Source of the DNA: an uncultured Clostridia bacterium
GTDB taxonomy: Bacteria; Bacillota; Clostridia; Oscillospirales; Acutalibacteraceae
Direction of reading: 5' to 3'
DNA: 14,487 nt
Assembly (NCBI GenBank): GCA_947629295.1
Contig: CANRDH010000022.1
Location: 1-14,487, forward strand
Both the position numbers and the translations under genes were made by a program. The notes under the pieces were generated by a model that worked only from the letters and a program-made list of their open reading frames with translations, made no database searches and was not told the DNA's origin. Of this stretch, positions 6,203-14,485 are shown one piece after another; the stretch's first letter is position 1, and each line of letters starts with the position of its first letter.

Positions 6203-8209
6203 TTGAAAATGGCGAAAATCATGAAAAAAATTCTTGCCTGCGCATTGACTGTCGGTGTTGCGTCAACGATGATGATATCAGGGGCGATGACCGCTTCGGC
6301 CGAATCAAGTACCGGTGTGGGTCTTTCTGCTCATGTGTTGAAGGCATACCGTGAGGGTTGGAGCTATGTATGGGGAGGAACTTCATACGGAAGCGTTGAC
6401 TGCTCCGGACTTATCTGGACATATAACGGAGTCGGCGGAATAAGAACGGATATGCTTGCGGCCGCACCAACATGGGGATATGTCAGCAACGGTATTCCGA
6501 ATATACATGGTCTTGGTCTTCATATGCCGGGACACGTCGGAGTCTATGTCGGCTCAGGAATGGCTGTAGACGCCAGAAATGAATATTACGGCGTTGTTTA
6601 TCATAATGTCTATAATAACAATTGGGTCGAATGGTTCAAGGTTGCCGGAGTATCCTATCCGGAAAACGGCTGGGTGCTTCTTGACGGTGAATCTTTCTAT
6701 TATGAGGACGGAGAGTACATAGTAAATACGTCAAGAACGATTGACGGTGTTACATACAGCTTTGACGGCGCAGGAGTGTCAAATATAGCACCTCCGTCAG
6801 ATGCATACCAGGCAACGGATTATTCATATGCTACTGCCGAGCCTGCTCCGGAGCCGGAGCCTGAACCCGAACCGGAGCCGGAGCCTGAACCCGAACCGGA
6901 GCCGGAGCCGGAGCCATCTTATGAGCCTGAGCCTGAGTCCGAACCCGAACCCGAACCGGAGCCGGAGCCGGAACCCGAGGCCGAGGAAACAAGCGAAGAA
7001 CCCGAGCAGGAGGAAAGCAAGATTATAGCTTCCTACGGTGATGAGGACGGAAAAAAGGAAAAAACAGTAAAGAATATCCAGGCAAGGCTTTATGAGCTTG
7101 GATATCTCGACGAGAAAGCTTCGGGATATTTTGGAAGCGATACTGTTGACGCTGTAATGCTTTTCCAAAATAAGAACGGTCTTGAGGTTACGGGTATAGT
7201 TGATGAAGAAACTTTGAATAAGCTCAATAATAAAAATGCTAAGGCTAATTTTGAAAAACTTGAGCCTGACAGCTATGACGACGGAGAAAACCTTCCGATA
7301 ACCGCACTTCAAACAAGACTTACAGAGCTTAAATATTATTTCGATGAGATAACAGGTTTCTACGGTGATATTACTAAGAGTTCTGTAGAGCAGTTCCAGA
7401 AAAATAACGGAATAAAGGCAACAGGTATTGCTGATGCAAATACTTTGAAAAAGATTTTCAGCAGCAGTGCAAAAGTTAATCCGAATGCGGATAATCTGAT
7501 TTTGGGACAGAGCGGAGCTATGGTGCTCAAGATGCAGAAAAGGCTTTCAGAGCTTAGATACCTCCCCGGTGTGGTAAGCGAGGAGTTTTCGGAGGATGTT
7601 CTCAGTGCCGTAAATCTCTTCCAGAGGACCGCAGGCTTTGAGGAATCTGAAACGGTTACTCCCGAACAGCTTGAAGTATTGTATGCAGAGGATGCACCGA
7701 AGTCACCGGATTATGACATACTTCAGTACGGTTTTACAGGCGATGACGTAGCACAGCTTCAGTCGCATCTTGCTATAATAAAGTATTACGAAGGAAAGGT
7801 TTCCGGAACATATACCAAGGATGTGGAAAAAGCTGTAAAGAAGTTCCAGAGCGATTATAAGCTTGAGGCCACAGGTATAGCAGACGCTCAGACACAGGAG
7901 CTTATCAAGACAGAGTCACAGCGTGAAAGCTCAAAGGTGGGCGACAGCCTTATACTCAAGACTGCGACTGTATCTGACAATGCTCTTGCAGGTCTTACCG
8001 AAACAAAGACAGATACCGCTCAGTCTCCCGGAGATGTTATCGTTACAAATACAAACAATGGCGATATGCTCAGAACGGTCATAATTCTCGGTTCCGTTAT
8101 GGTGTTCACGGTATTCCTTTCTGTCGTATTCATAATAGAGCTCAGAAGAAGAAGGAAAGAAGATGCTCGTGAGGTTGATATAGGAGATTATTATAACAGA
8201 AAGTTTTGA
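6203..8209 (+). CDS. Secreted NlpC/P60 wall protein with four peptidoglycan-binding domains and C-terminal anchor
   Basis: Predicted peptidoglycan endopeptidase of 668 aa acting outside the membrane. A signal peptide (1-33) ends at TASA|ES. The NlpC/P60 (C40) domain spans about 40-150 with Cys67 in SVDCSGLIW and His111 in MPGHVGVYVG. The usual third polar residue falls at Asp123 (VDAR), an acidic variant. Residues 156-192 (GWVLLDGESFYYEDG, TIDGVTYSFDGAG) resemble one choline-binding-type wall repeat. A Glu-Pro linker covers 213-258 and an acidic stretch follows. Four PG_binding_1-like repeats lie at about 287-345, 363-425, 437-500 and 509-570. Near the end is a membrane helix (about 623-648) followed by a basic stop-transfer RRRRK and a short cytoplasmic tail ending DYYNRKF. 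There is no LPXTG motif. The start is TTG. It faces away from the ddl-murI operon, fitting a wall-remodelling role; substrate bond unknown. Confidence 0.85.
   Translation: MKMAKIMKKILACALTVGVASTMMISGAMTASAESSTGVGLSAHVLKAYREGWSYVWGGTSYGSVDCSGLIWTYNGVGGIRTDMLAAAPTWGYVSNGIPNIHGLGLHMPGHVGVYVGSGMAVDARNEYYGVVYHNVYNNNWVEWFKVAGVSYPENGWVLLDGESFYYEDGEYIVNTSRTIDGVTYSFDGAGVSNIAPPSDAYQATDYSYATAEPAPEPEPEPEPEPEPEPEPEPEPEPSYEPEPESEPEPEPEPEPEPEAEETSEEPEQEESKIIASYGDEDGKKEKTVKNIQARLYELGYLDEKASGYFGSDTVDAVMLFQNKNGLEVTGIVDEETLNKLNNKNAKANFEKLEPDSYDDGENLPITALQTRLTELKYYFDEITGFYGDITKSSVEQFQKNNGIKATGIADANTLKKIFSSSAKVNPNADNLILGQSGAMVLKMQKRLSELRYLPGVVSEEFSEDVLSAVNLFQRTAGFEESETVTPEQLEVLYAEDAPKSPDYDILQYGFTGDDVAQLQSHLAIIKYYEGKVSGTYTKDVEKAVKKFQSDYKLEATGIADAQTQELIKTESQRESSKVGDSLILKTATVSDNALAGLTETKTDTAQSPGDVIVTNTNNGDMLRTVIILGSVMVFTVFLSVVFIIELRRRRKEDAREVDIGDYYNRKF
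6839..6976 (+). repeat. Glu-Pro codon repeat with a perfect 24-base tandem duplication
   Basis: The linker encodes EPAP, eleven Glu-Pro pairs, SY, EPEPES and six more Glu-Pro pairs. Within it the 24 bases at 6851-6874 are repeated exactly at 6875-6898, including the same mix of GAG/GAA and CCG/CCT/CCC codons, which shows recent duplication of DNA and not only selection for the amino acids. Copy number could vary between strains without shifting the frame. Confidence 0.85.
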
Positions 8210-8221
8210 TTAAAATAATTT

Positions 8222-8270
8222 GGCTTTCGCAATAGGCTTTGAAAGGCTTATTGCGGAAGCCTTTTAGTTT
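8222..8270 (+). terminator. Intrinsic terminator after the NlpC/P60 gene
   Basis: Arms 8222-8234 and 8249-8261 pair over 13 positions with one mismatch (GGCTTTCGCAATA with TATTGCGGAAGCC), around a 14-base loop. TTTTAGTTT follows directly. The hairpin begins 12 bases after the stop codon, so it should separate this gene from the glycogen operon. Confidence 0.88.
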
Positions 8271-8510
8271 TATTTATAAGAGATTCTTTGTGAATTTACA
8301 GCGATAATCCGATACCGCTAAGTTTTGTTTGTATTCGACATAGGAATTATGTTAAAATGAATTTCCTCGGATTTTGAAAATGAAATAGTTATACTAAAAC
8401 ATTTTTTAATAGATTTTCATAAAAAACTCCCCAAAAAGACTTGAAATTTGGATAAAATTAAGCTATTATATAAATAATAAACAGTATTTGGTAAAAGGAG
8501 TTGTTATATT
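8271..8510 (+). other. AT-rich upstream region of the glycogen operon
   Basis: No gene is visible. A likely promoter sits at 8441-8469. A second, weaker candidate is TTGTAT (8329-8334) with TAAAAT (8353-8358), 18 bases apart and with TG in the extended -10 position. I see no operator palindrome or riboswitch. The AAAGGAG at 8494-8500 is the ribosome binding site of glgB. Confidence 0.55.
8441..8469 (+). promoter_or_regulatory. Probable glg operon promoter
   Basis: TTGAAA (8441-8446) and TATTAT (8464-8469) are 17 bases apart, about 40 bases before the glgB start. The -10 box is the same hexamer as that proposed for the NlpC/P60 gene. Confidence 0.6.
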
Positions 8511-10523
8511 ATGCAGCTTGAAAACGGCGCAAACAATGAACGCTCGGATCTTGATTTATTTCACAGCGGTGAGAATTACCACGCTTACAGATATTTGGGA
8601 GCGCATAAGGCTACTGTCGACGGCAGGGAGGGGGTAATGTTCCGCACATGGGCACCTAATGCCAAAACCGTGTCTGTTGTAGGTTCGTTCAACGGTTGGG
8701 ATCGTGACCGGCATAGAATGAACAGGATATCCGACGGAGGAGTGTGGGAATGCTTTATACCGGAAATCGTAGAGCCCTATGCCATATATAAATACAGCAT
8801 AGAGACCTTTGATGATATTTGTATGATGAAATCTGACCCATATGCACATCATTATGAAACACGTCCGAATAATGCCTCGGTATTTTTCGATATAGACGGC
8901 TTTGAATGGCATGACGGTGATTGGGAAAGCATTAAGCACGACCATGAATCCTACAGCAATCCGATGAATATATATGAGGTTCATGCGGGGTCATGGAGAA
9001 AATACAAGGACGGAAATTATTTTTCGTACAGTAAGCTTGCAGATGAGCTTATTCCTTATGTCAAGGAAATGGGTTATACCCATATTGAGCTTATGCCGCT
9101 GACAGAATATCCGTTTGACGCTTCATGGGGATATCAGGTTACGGGATATTTTGCCGTAACATCTCGTTATGGCGGCCCGTTCGATTTTATGGAGTTTGTT
9201 GATAAGTGCCATGCGGCAGGTATATACGTAATAATGGACTGGGTTCCCGCTCATTTTCCGAGAGATGCTTTCGGACTTGCAAGATTTGACGGTACGCCTT
9301 GCTATGAATATGCGGATCCGCGCAAGGGCGAGCATAAGGACTGGGGTACGCTTGTGTTTGATTACGGCAGGAATGAGGTCGTAAGCTTCCTTGTTTCAAG
9401 CGCAATATTCTGGATGGATTATTACCATATCGACGGACTTCGTGTTGACGCCGTTGCGTCAATGCTTTATCTGGATTACAGCAGAAGGGACGGAGAATGG
9501 GTTCCGAATAAATTCGGCGGAAAGGAAAATCTTGAGGCTGTTGCATTCCTGCAAAAGCTTAATGAGGCGGCATTCAAGTATTATCCCGAGGTCCTTATGA
9601 TAGCAGAGGAATCTACATCATGGCCGATGGTTTCAAGACCTACATATTCGGGAGGACTCGGTTTCAACTATAAATGGAATATGGGCTGGATGAACGATAT
9701 GCTTCATTATGTATCGCTTGACCCGCTTTACCGTCCGTTTAATCATGATAATCTGACGTTTTCATTCTTCTATGCGTTTTCCGAAAACTTTATACTTCCG
9801 ATTTCACATGACGAGGTTGTTTACGGAAAGGCATCACTTATAAATAAAATGCCGGGTTCGTATGAGCAGAAGTTTGCAGGGGACAGAGCTTTTGTAGCTT
9901 ATATGATGGCTCACCCGGGCAAAAAGCTTACCTTTATGGGTACGGAATTCGGTCAGTTCAAGGAATGGGATTATGCAACGGAGCTCGATTGGCTGCTGCT
10001 TGAATATCCCGCACATATAGACCTTAAGAAATTCTTTATGCAGGTGAATAATTTCTATCTTGAAAATTCTCCTTTCTGGGAAATTGATTATTCATGGGAT
10101 GGCTTTTCTTGGATATCCAATGACGACTATACCCAAAGCGTAATAAGCTTCAGAAGAATAGATAAAAAGGGCAATGAAATAATAGTGGTTTGCAATTTCC
10201 AGCCTGTGCTGCGTGAAAATTATCGCATAGGTGTCCCGGTTGACGGTACATATTCGGAGGTATTCAATACGGAGGCAAAGGAATTCGGAGGCTGCGGAAT
10301 CACCAACGGTTCGTCCATAGTTTCGGACGCGGTGGGTATGCACGGATTTGAACAGTCATTGTCGCTTACGCTGCCGCCTATGTCGGTGCTTTATCTGAAA
10401 TGTATACGCAAAAAGCCGAAGAGAAAGCCAAAGGCTGCTGCGGACAGCACGGCTAAGGCGACAAAGAAGACGTCAGCTAAATCTAAGGCTAAGACTAAGA
10501 AAGCTTCTAAAAAAGAGTCATGA
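8511..10523 (+). CDS. glgB: 1,4-alpha-glucan branching enzyme with lysine-rich tail
   Basis: GH13 enzyme that cuts alpha-1,4-glucan chains and re-attaches them through alpha-1,6 bonds to branch glycogen in the cytoplasm. A CBM48 domain covers about 40-125 (FRTWAPNAKTVSVVGSFNGW). The barrel carries the GH13 motifs: VIMDWVPAHF (240-249), DGLRVDAVASM with nucleophile Asp313, LMIAEEST with acid/base Glu366, and ISHDEVVYGK with Asp434. The beta-sandwich end closes near residue 630 (PPMSVLYLKC), where most family members stop. Here 38 more residues follow, 17 of them Lys or Arg, with Ala, Ser and Thr (KKTSAKSKAKTKKASKK), resembling a histone H1 tail. It lacks the extra N1 domain of the E. coli enzyme. 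AAAGGAG lies ten bases before the ATG. It is the first gene of glgBCDA, 46 bases before glgC. Confidence 0.96.
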   Translation: MQLENGANNERSDLDLFHSGENYHAYRYLGAHKATVDGREGVMFRTWAPNAKTVSVVGSFNGWDRDRHRMNRISDGGVWECFIPEIVEPYAIYKYSIETFDDICMMKSDPYAHHYETRPNNASVFFDIDGFEWHDGDWESIKHDHESYSNPMNIYEVHAGSWRKYKDGNYFSYSKLADELIPYVKEMGYTHIELMPLTEYPFDASWGYQVTGYFAVTSRYGGPFDFMEFVDKCHAAGIYVIMDWVPAHFPRDAFGLARFDGTPCYEYADPRKGEHKDWGTLVFDYGRNEVVSFLVSSAIFWMDYYHIDGLRVDAVASMLYLDYSRRDGEWVPNKFGGKENLEAVAFLQKLNEAAFKYYPEVLMIAEESTSWPMVSRPTYSGGLGFNYKWNMGWMNDMLHYVSLDPLYRPFNHDNLTFSFFYAFSENFILPISHDEVVYGKASLINKMPGSYEQKFAGDRAFVAYMMAHPGKKLTFMGTEFGQFKEWDYATELDWLLLEYPAHIDLKKFFMQVNNFYLENSPFWEIDYSWDGFSWISNDDYTQSVISFRRIDKKGNEIIVVCNFQPVLRENYRIGVPVDGTYSEVFNTEAKEFGGCGITNGSSIVSDAVGMHGFEQSLSLTLPPMSVLYLKCIRKKPKRKPKAAADSTAKATKKTSAKSKAKTKKASKKES

Positions 10524-10569
10524 CAGACAGCTTTATAAATTTAATTTATGTAATAAGGAGGAATACTAA

Positions 10570-11787
10570 ATGTATCCAAAACAGGAAGTGGTCGCTATGC
10601 TGCTTGCAGGCGGACAAGGCAGCCGACTCGGGGTGCTTACTCAAAAGCTGGCAAAGCCGGCTGTACCGTTCGGGGGAAAATACCGTATAATTGATTTCCC
10701 GCTTTCAAACTGCGTAAACTCCGGTATTGACGCAGTGGGTGTGCTTACACAGTATCAACCCCTCGTGCTTAACGAGTATATAGGCAACGGACAGCCTTGG
10801 GACCTCGACAGCAATAACAGCGGTGTGAGTGTGCTTTCGCCTTATCAGCAGGTAAATGGCGCAGATTGGTATTCGGGTACTGCAAATGCAATCTATCAGA
10901 ACATAAATTACATAGACAGGTATAACCCTGATTATGCGATTATCCTTTCGGGCGACCATATATACAAAATGGATTATTCCAAAATGATAGCTGAGCATAA
11001 GGCGAATAATGCAGACTGCACTATTGCGGTCATAGATGTACCTCTTGCTGAGGCTTCACGCTTCGGTATTATGAATACAAATCCCGACGGCTCCATATAT
11101 GAGTTTGAGGAAAAGCCCGCAAAGCCGAAAAGCACAAATGCTTCAATGGGTATTTATGTATTCAGTTATGATAAGCTTCGCAAATATTTGATCGAGGACG
11201 AAGAGGATGAAAGCTCTGAGCATGATTTCGGTAAAAATGTGCTTCCGAAAATGCTGAATGACGGGCTAAGAATGTTTGCATATCAGTTCCAGGGCTATTG
11301 GAAGGACGTAGGAACAATTGACAGCCTTTGGGAGTCAAACATGGACCTTCTTGACCCGAATGTTCCTCTTGATTTGACGGATGAATCATGGAAAATCTAT
11401 TCGAGAAACCCTGTGGTTCCTCCGCAGTATATAGCAGATGGGGCAACGGTTCAGAATTCTCTTATCGCCGACGGATGCTCAATCAGCGGCTCGGTTGATT
11501 TTTCGGTGCTTTTCTCGAATGTGGTTGTAAAGCCGGGGGCTGTTGTACAGGATTCGATAATAATGCCGGGTTCGGTTATTGAAGAAGGTGCCGTTGTACA
11601 GTATGCTATCGTATCGGAGAATACTGTTATCGGTAAGAATGCCGTTATAGGGGCGCGTCCCGAAACAATAGAGGACAAGGAACAGTGGGGTATCGCTGTT
11701 ATCGGCGATAACCTTAAAATAGGAGCCGGTGCAAAGATAGCGCCTAAGACAATGGTTTCAAAAGATGTAGAGGGGGTTGAGGAATAA
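10570..11787 (+). CDS. glgC: Glucose-1-phosphate adenylyltransferase, catalytic subunit
   Basis: Makes ADP-glucose and pyrophosphate from ATP and glucose-1-phosphate, the committed step of glycogen synthesis. The nucleotidyltransferase domain has the ATP loop MLLAGGQGSRLGVLT (10-24), AKPAVPFGGKYRIIDF (28-43), the catalytic-Asp region ILSGDHIYKMDY (125-136) and the sugar-phosphate motif FEEKP (179-183) with YWKDVGT (243-249). The left-handed beta-helix domain begins at about 285 and shows hexapeptide-like repeats (SIIMPGSVIEEGAVV). The length, 405 aa, is typical. AAGGAGG lies eight bases before the ATG. All catalytic motifs are intact, in contrast to the paralogue that follows. Allosteric effectors cannot be read reliably from the sequence. 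Its stop TAA shares one A with the glgD start. Confidence 0.96.
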   Translation: MYPKQEVVAMLLAGGQGSRLGVLTQKLAKPAVPFGGKYRIIDFPLSNCVNSGIDAVGVLTQYQPLVLNEYIGNGQPWDLDSNNSGVSVLSPYQQVNGADWYSGTANAIYQNINYIDRYNPDYAIILSGDHIYKMDYSKMIAEHKANNADCTIAVIDVPLAEASRFGIMNTNPDGSIYEFEEKPAKPKSTNASMGIYVFSYDKLRKYLIEDEEDESSEHDFGKNVLPKMLNDGLRMFAYQFQGYWKDVGTIDSLWESNMDLLDPNVPLDLTDESWKIYSRNPVVPPQYIADGATVQNSLIADGCSISGSVDFSVLFSNVVVKPGAVVQDSIIMPGSVIEEGAVVQYAIVSENTVIGKNAVIGARPETIEDKEQWGIAVIGDNLKIGAGAKIAPKTMVSKDVEGVEE

Positions 11788-12899
11788 TGCGCGGAAATAA
11801 TATCATGGGAATCATCTTCTCTAATCTGCATGAAGACCTTATCAGCGAGCTTACGGATGTAAGAATTATGGGTGCGGTTCCCTTCGGCGGAAAATACCGC
11901 CTTATAGATTTCCCGCTTTCCAATATGGTTAATTCGGGTATAAATAAGGTAGGTGTTCTTACAAAGAGCAATTATCAGTCGATTATGGATCATCTCGGCA
12001 CAGGTAAGGCTTGGGATCTTTCAAGAAAACAGGGAGGTCTTTTTATACTCCCGCCTTTTACAAATTCAAACGATTATTCCAACCGTATAACTACTCTTAA
12101 CAGTATTCTTCCCTTCCTTCGTAATTCCACTCAGGAATACGTTGTTATAACGGACTGCGATACTGTATGCAATATTGATTTCCAGGACGTATGCAGAAAG
12201 CATCTGGAAAATAACGCAGATATCACACTTGTATATAAGAGGGATATACTTCCCGAAAAGCTCCATGACCCGGCTATACTTTCGTTTGACACGAGCGGAA
12301 AGGTTATTGATGTCCTTATAAAGAACGATGTTGAAGGCTCGTGCAGCTTCTATATGAATATGATGTTCATAAAAAGAGAGCTTCTTATCGAGCTTGTAAA
12401 CAAGTGTATAAGTAAGAATACGCTGAATTTCAAGAGAGATGTTCTTCAGGTTGAATATAAGAACCTGAATGTATACGGTTATGAATTCAAGGGCTTCTCG
12501 CCGATAATCACATCCATGAGCGATTATTTCAATGCAAATATGGCTCTTATGGAGCCTGATGTAAGGGCAGACCTGTTTAACAGCGATAACCCCATATATA
12601 CAAAGGTAAGGGATGATATGCCGACAAAATACGGTCTCGGCTCAAGTGTTAAAAATTCCCTTATTGCCAACGGCTGTACCATTGAGGGTGAGGTTGAAAA
12701 CAGTATTCTGTTCAAGGGTGTACATATCGGAAAGGGTACCAAGGTTTCAAACAGCGTAATCATGCAGGATACAAAGATCGGCGCAGACAGCAGCCTGAGC
12801 TATGTTATAGTGGATAAGGATGTTACTGTCAAAAATGAAAGGACTCTTATGGGTTTCCTTTCCTATCCTGTTTATATCAGCAAAGGAAGCGTCGTTTAA
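11787..12899 (+). CDS. glgD: GlgD, probable regulatory subunit of ADP-glucose pyrophosphorylase
   Basis: Paralogue of GlgC, 370 aa, found in Firmicutes beside glgC. It keeps the shared fold marker AVPFGGKYRLIDFPLSN (30-46) and the C-terminal beta-helix (about 285-370), but the ATP loop GGQGSRL is absent: the N-terminus reads MGIIFSNLHEDLISELTDVR instead. The catalytic SGDH segment is replaced by ITDCDTVCNIDF (121-132), and no EEKP motif is visible. This points to a non-catalytic partner; in Bacillus and Geobacillus relatives GlgD forms a complex with GlgC and changes its activity. The ATG overlaps the glgC stop (TAATG), with GAGG four bases upstream, so coupled translation and equal dosage are likely. 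An ATG at 11805 is a possible alternative start but has a poorer site. Confidence 0.93.
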   Translation: MRGNNIMGIIFSNLHEDLISELTDVRIMGAVPFGGKYRLIDFPLSNMVNSGINKVGVLTKSNYQSIMDHLGTGKAWDLSRKQGGLFILPPFTNSNDYSNRITTLNSILPFLRNSTQEYVVITDCDTVCNIDFQDVCRKHLENNADITLVYKRDILPEKLHDPAILSFDTSGKVIDVLIKNDVEGSCSFYMNMMFIKRELLIELVNKCISKNTLNFKRDVLQVEYKNLNVYGYEFKGFSPIITSMSDYFNANMALMEPDVRADLFNSDNPIYTKVRDDMPTKYGLGSSVKNSLIANGCTIEGEVENSILFKGVHIGKGTKVSNSVIMQDTKIGADSSLSYVIVDKDVTVKNERTLMGFLSYPVYISKGSVV

Positions 12900-12936
12900 G
12901 CTGGTCTGATAGTTAATCGGAGGTGCTTGAAGTAAG

Positions 12937-14361
12937 ATGAAGGTTTTGTTTGTTGCAAGCGAGGCGCAGCCGTTTGCCGCTTCGGGCGGACTTGCAGATG
13001 TTGCGGGGTCACTGCCGCACGCACTGCGTCAAAGGTTAATAGGCTGTAGGATAGTTATGCCGTTGTATGATGAAATTCCTCAGAGCCTTAAAGATCAGAT
13101 GCGCTTTATTACGAGCTTTTCTGTGCCTGTGTCATGGAGAAGACAATATTGCGGCGTATTTGAAATGAGATATAACGGTGTAATATATTATTTTATTGAC
13201 AATCAGTATTATTTTCAGCGTCAGGGTCTGTATGGGCATTATGATGATGCGGAGAGATTTGCATATTTTTCAAGAGCTGTTCTTGAGATGCTTCCGTATA
13301 TTGATTTCAAGCCAGATATAATTCATTGTAATGACTGGCAGACTGCGCTTGTTCCTACATATTACAATCTGTTCTATGCACAGAACGATTGGTATAGCGG
13401 AATAAAAACAATTTTTACAATACACAATATCCAATATCAGGGAAAATACGGTACGGAGCTGTATGAGGAGGTTGTCGGAATACCTCCTCACGGAAGGTCT
13501 ATACTTGATTGTGACGGCTGTATTAATTATATGAAAGGTGCCATAGAAACAGCTAACCGCGTAACAACGGTTAGTCCGAGTTATGCATGGGAAATACGTG
13601 ACCCGTGGTTTTCACACGGACTTGACAGTATTCTTAATGCAAGGGCATGGAAATTGAGAGGTATTCTCAACGGAATTGATACAACGTCATACAATCCGGC
13701 AACGGATATACAGCTTTATGCACATTATTCCGCTGATGACCTTTCGGGAAAGGCAGTAAATAAGCAGAAGCTTCAGGAAAGGCTGGGGCTTGAGCAAAAT
13801 CCCGATATCCCGATAATTGCTATGGTTACAAGGCTTGTTTCGCATAAGGGGCTTGATCTTGTCAAGTATGCGCTTGATCAGCTTATGCGTGAGGAGTATG
13901 TACAGTTTGTAATACTCGGTTCGGGTGATTGGGAGTATGAAAGCTTTTTCCGTTCAATGCAGGACAGATATGCAGGCAGGCTTTGTGCTTGTCATGGATT
14001 TATTCCTGAGTTATCGAGGAAGATATATGCAGGTGCAGATATATTCCTTATGCCGTCAAAGGCTGAGCCGTGCGGACTTTCGCAGATGATTGCGCTGAGG
14101 TACGGAACGATCCCGGTTGTTCGCGAGGTAGGCGGTTTGCGTGATTCCATACAGGACAGCGGAACAGGAGAAGGAAACGGCTTTACATTTGCGAATTATG
14201 ATGCTATGGATATGCTTGGTTGTATCAGGAGAGCTATTGCAGGCTACTGGCAGCGAGATGGTTGGAAGATACTTGTACAGCGTGCCATGAACTGTGATAA
14301 CAGCTGGTCAAAATCCGCAACCGAATACATCAATCTCTACCGTGAAGTCTTGAATGAATGA
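12937..14361 (+). CDS. glgA: Glycogen synthase (ADP-glucose type, GT5)
   Basis: Transfers glucose from ADP-glucose to the non-reducing end of an alpha-1,4-glucan. Two Rossmann-like halves are present (GT-B fold): the N-terminal half begins MKVLFVASEAQPF and holds SGGLADVAGSLP (16-27), HCNDWQTALVP (130-140) and TIHNIQYQG (161-169). The C-terminal half holds VTRLVSHKGLDL (297-308), LGSGDWEYE (327-335) and AEPCGLSQMIALRYGTIPVVREVGGLRD (376-403) with Glu377. The length, 474 aa, is normal. The K-x-G-G-L motif of other GlgA proteins reads AASGGL here, so Ala15 stands where E. coli has Lys15. GGAGG is 13 bases before the ATG, a long spacing, and no other start is open in frame close by. It is the last visible gene of the operon, 37 bases after glgD. 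Confidence 0.96.
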   Translation: MKVLFVASEAQPFAASGGLADVAGSLPHALRQRLIGCRIVMPLYDEIPQSLKDQMRFITSFSVPVSWRRQYCGVFEMRYNGVIYYFIDNQYYFQRQGLYGHYDDAERFAYFSRAVLEMLPYIDFKPDIIHCNDWQTALVPTYYNLFYAQNDWYSGIKTIFTIHNIQYQGKYGTELYEEVVGIPPHGRSILDCDGCINYMKGAIETANRVTTVSPSYAWEIRDPWFSHGLDSILNARAWKLRGILNGIDTTSYNPATDIQLYAHYSADDLSGKAVNKQKLQERLGLEQNPDIPIIAMVTRLVSHKGLDLVKYALDQLMREEYVQFVILGSGDWEYESFFRSMQDRYAGRLCACHGFIPELSRKIYAGADIFLMPSKAEPCGLSQMIALRYGTIPVVREVGGLRDSIQDSGTGEGNGFTFANYDAMDMLGCIRRAIAGYWQRDGWKILVQRAMNCDNSWSKSATEYINLYREVLNE

Positions 14362-14422
14362 CAATTTGCTGATAGTTTTTCCGTCACAAATAACTCGTGG
14401 CGAGCAAACGGCAGTTTTAGGT

Positions 14423-14485
14423 CAAGCCTTTTTCAAAAGGCTTGCGGCGTGCCGCCGCTGTCAATCCCGGCGTTCGCCGGGGTTG
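14423..14485. repeat. Three adjacent hairpins, probable dispersed intergenic repeat (cut by the window edge)
   Basis: First palindrome: CAAGCCTTTT (14423-14432) and AAAAGGCTTG (14435-14444), ten perfect pairs around TC. Second: GCGGC (14444-14448) and GCCGC (14451-14455). Third: arms 14462-14472 and 14475-14485, eleven pairs with one G-T, centred on CCCGGCG/CGCCGGG. The third is much richer in GC than the surroundings. The first could act as a terminator for glgA, although no T run follows it. The 61 bases between glgA and this element hold no gene and only a small CTCG/CGAG hairpin at 14394-14404. Confidence 0.7.

Noticed and set aside
6824..7312. Minus-strand open frame rich in Leu-Arg repeats opposite the Glu-Pro linker.
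   Set aside because: It is the antisense reading of the Glu-Pro codon repeat; it has no independent ribosome site or family resemblance.
10524..10569. Gap between glgB and glgC as a separate promoter or terminator.
   Set aside because: It is short and AT-rich, has no stable hairpin, and contains mainly the glgC ribosome binding site.
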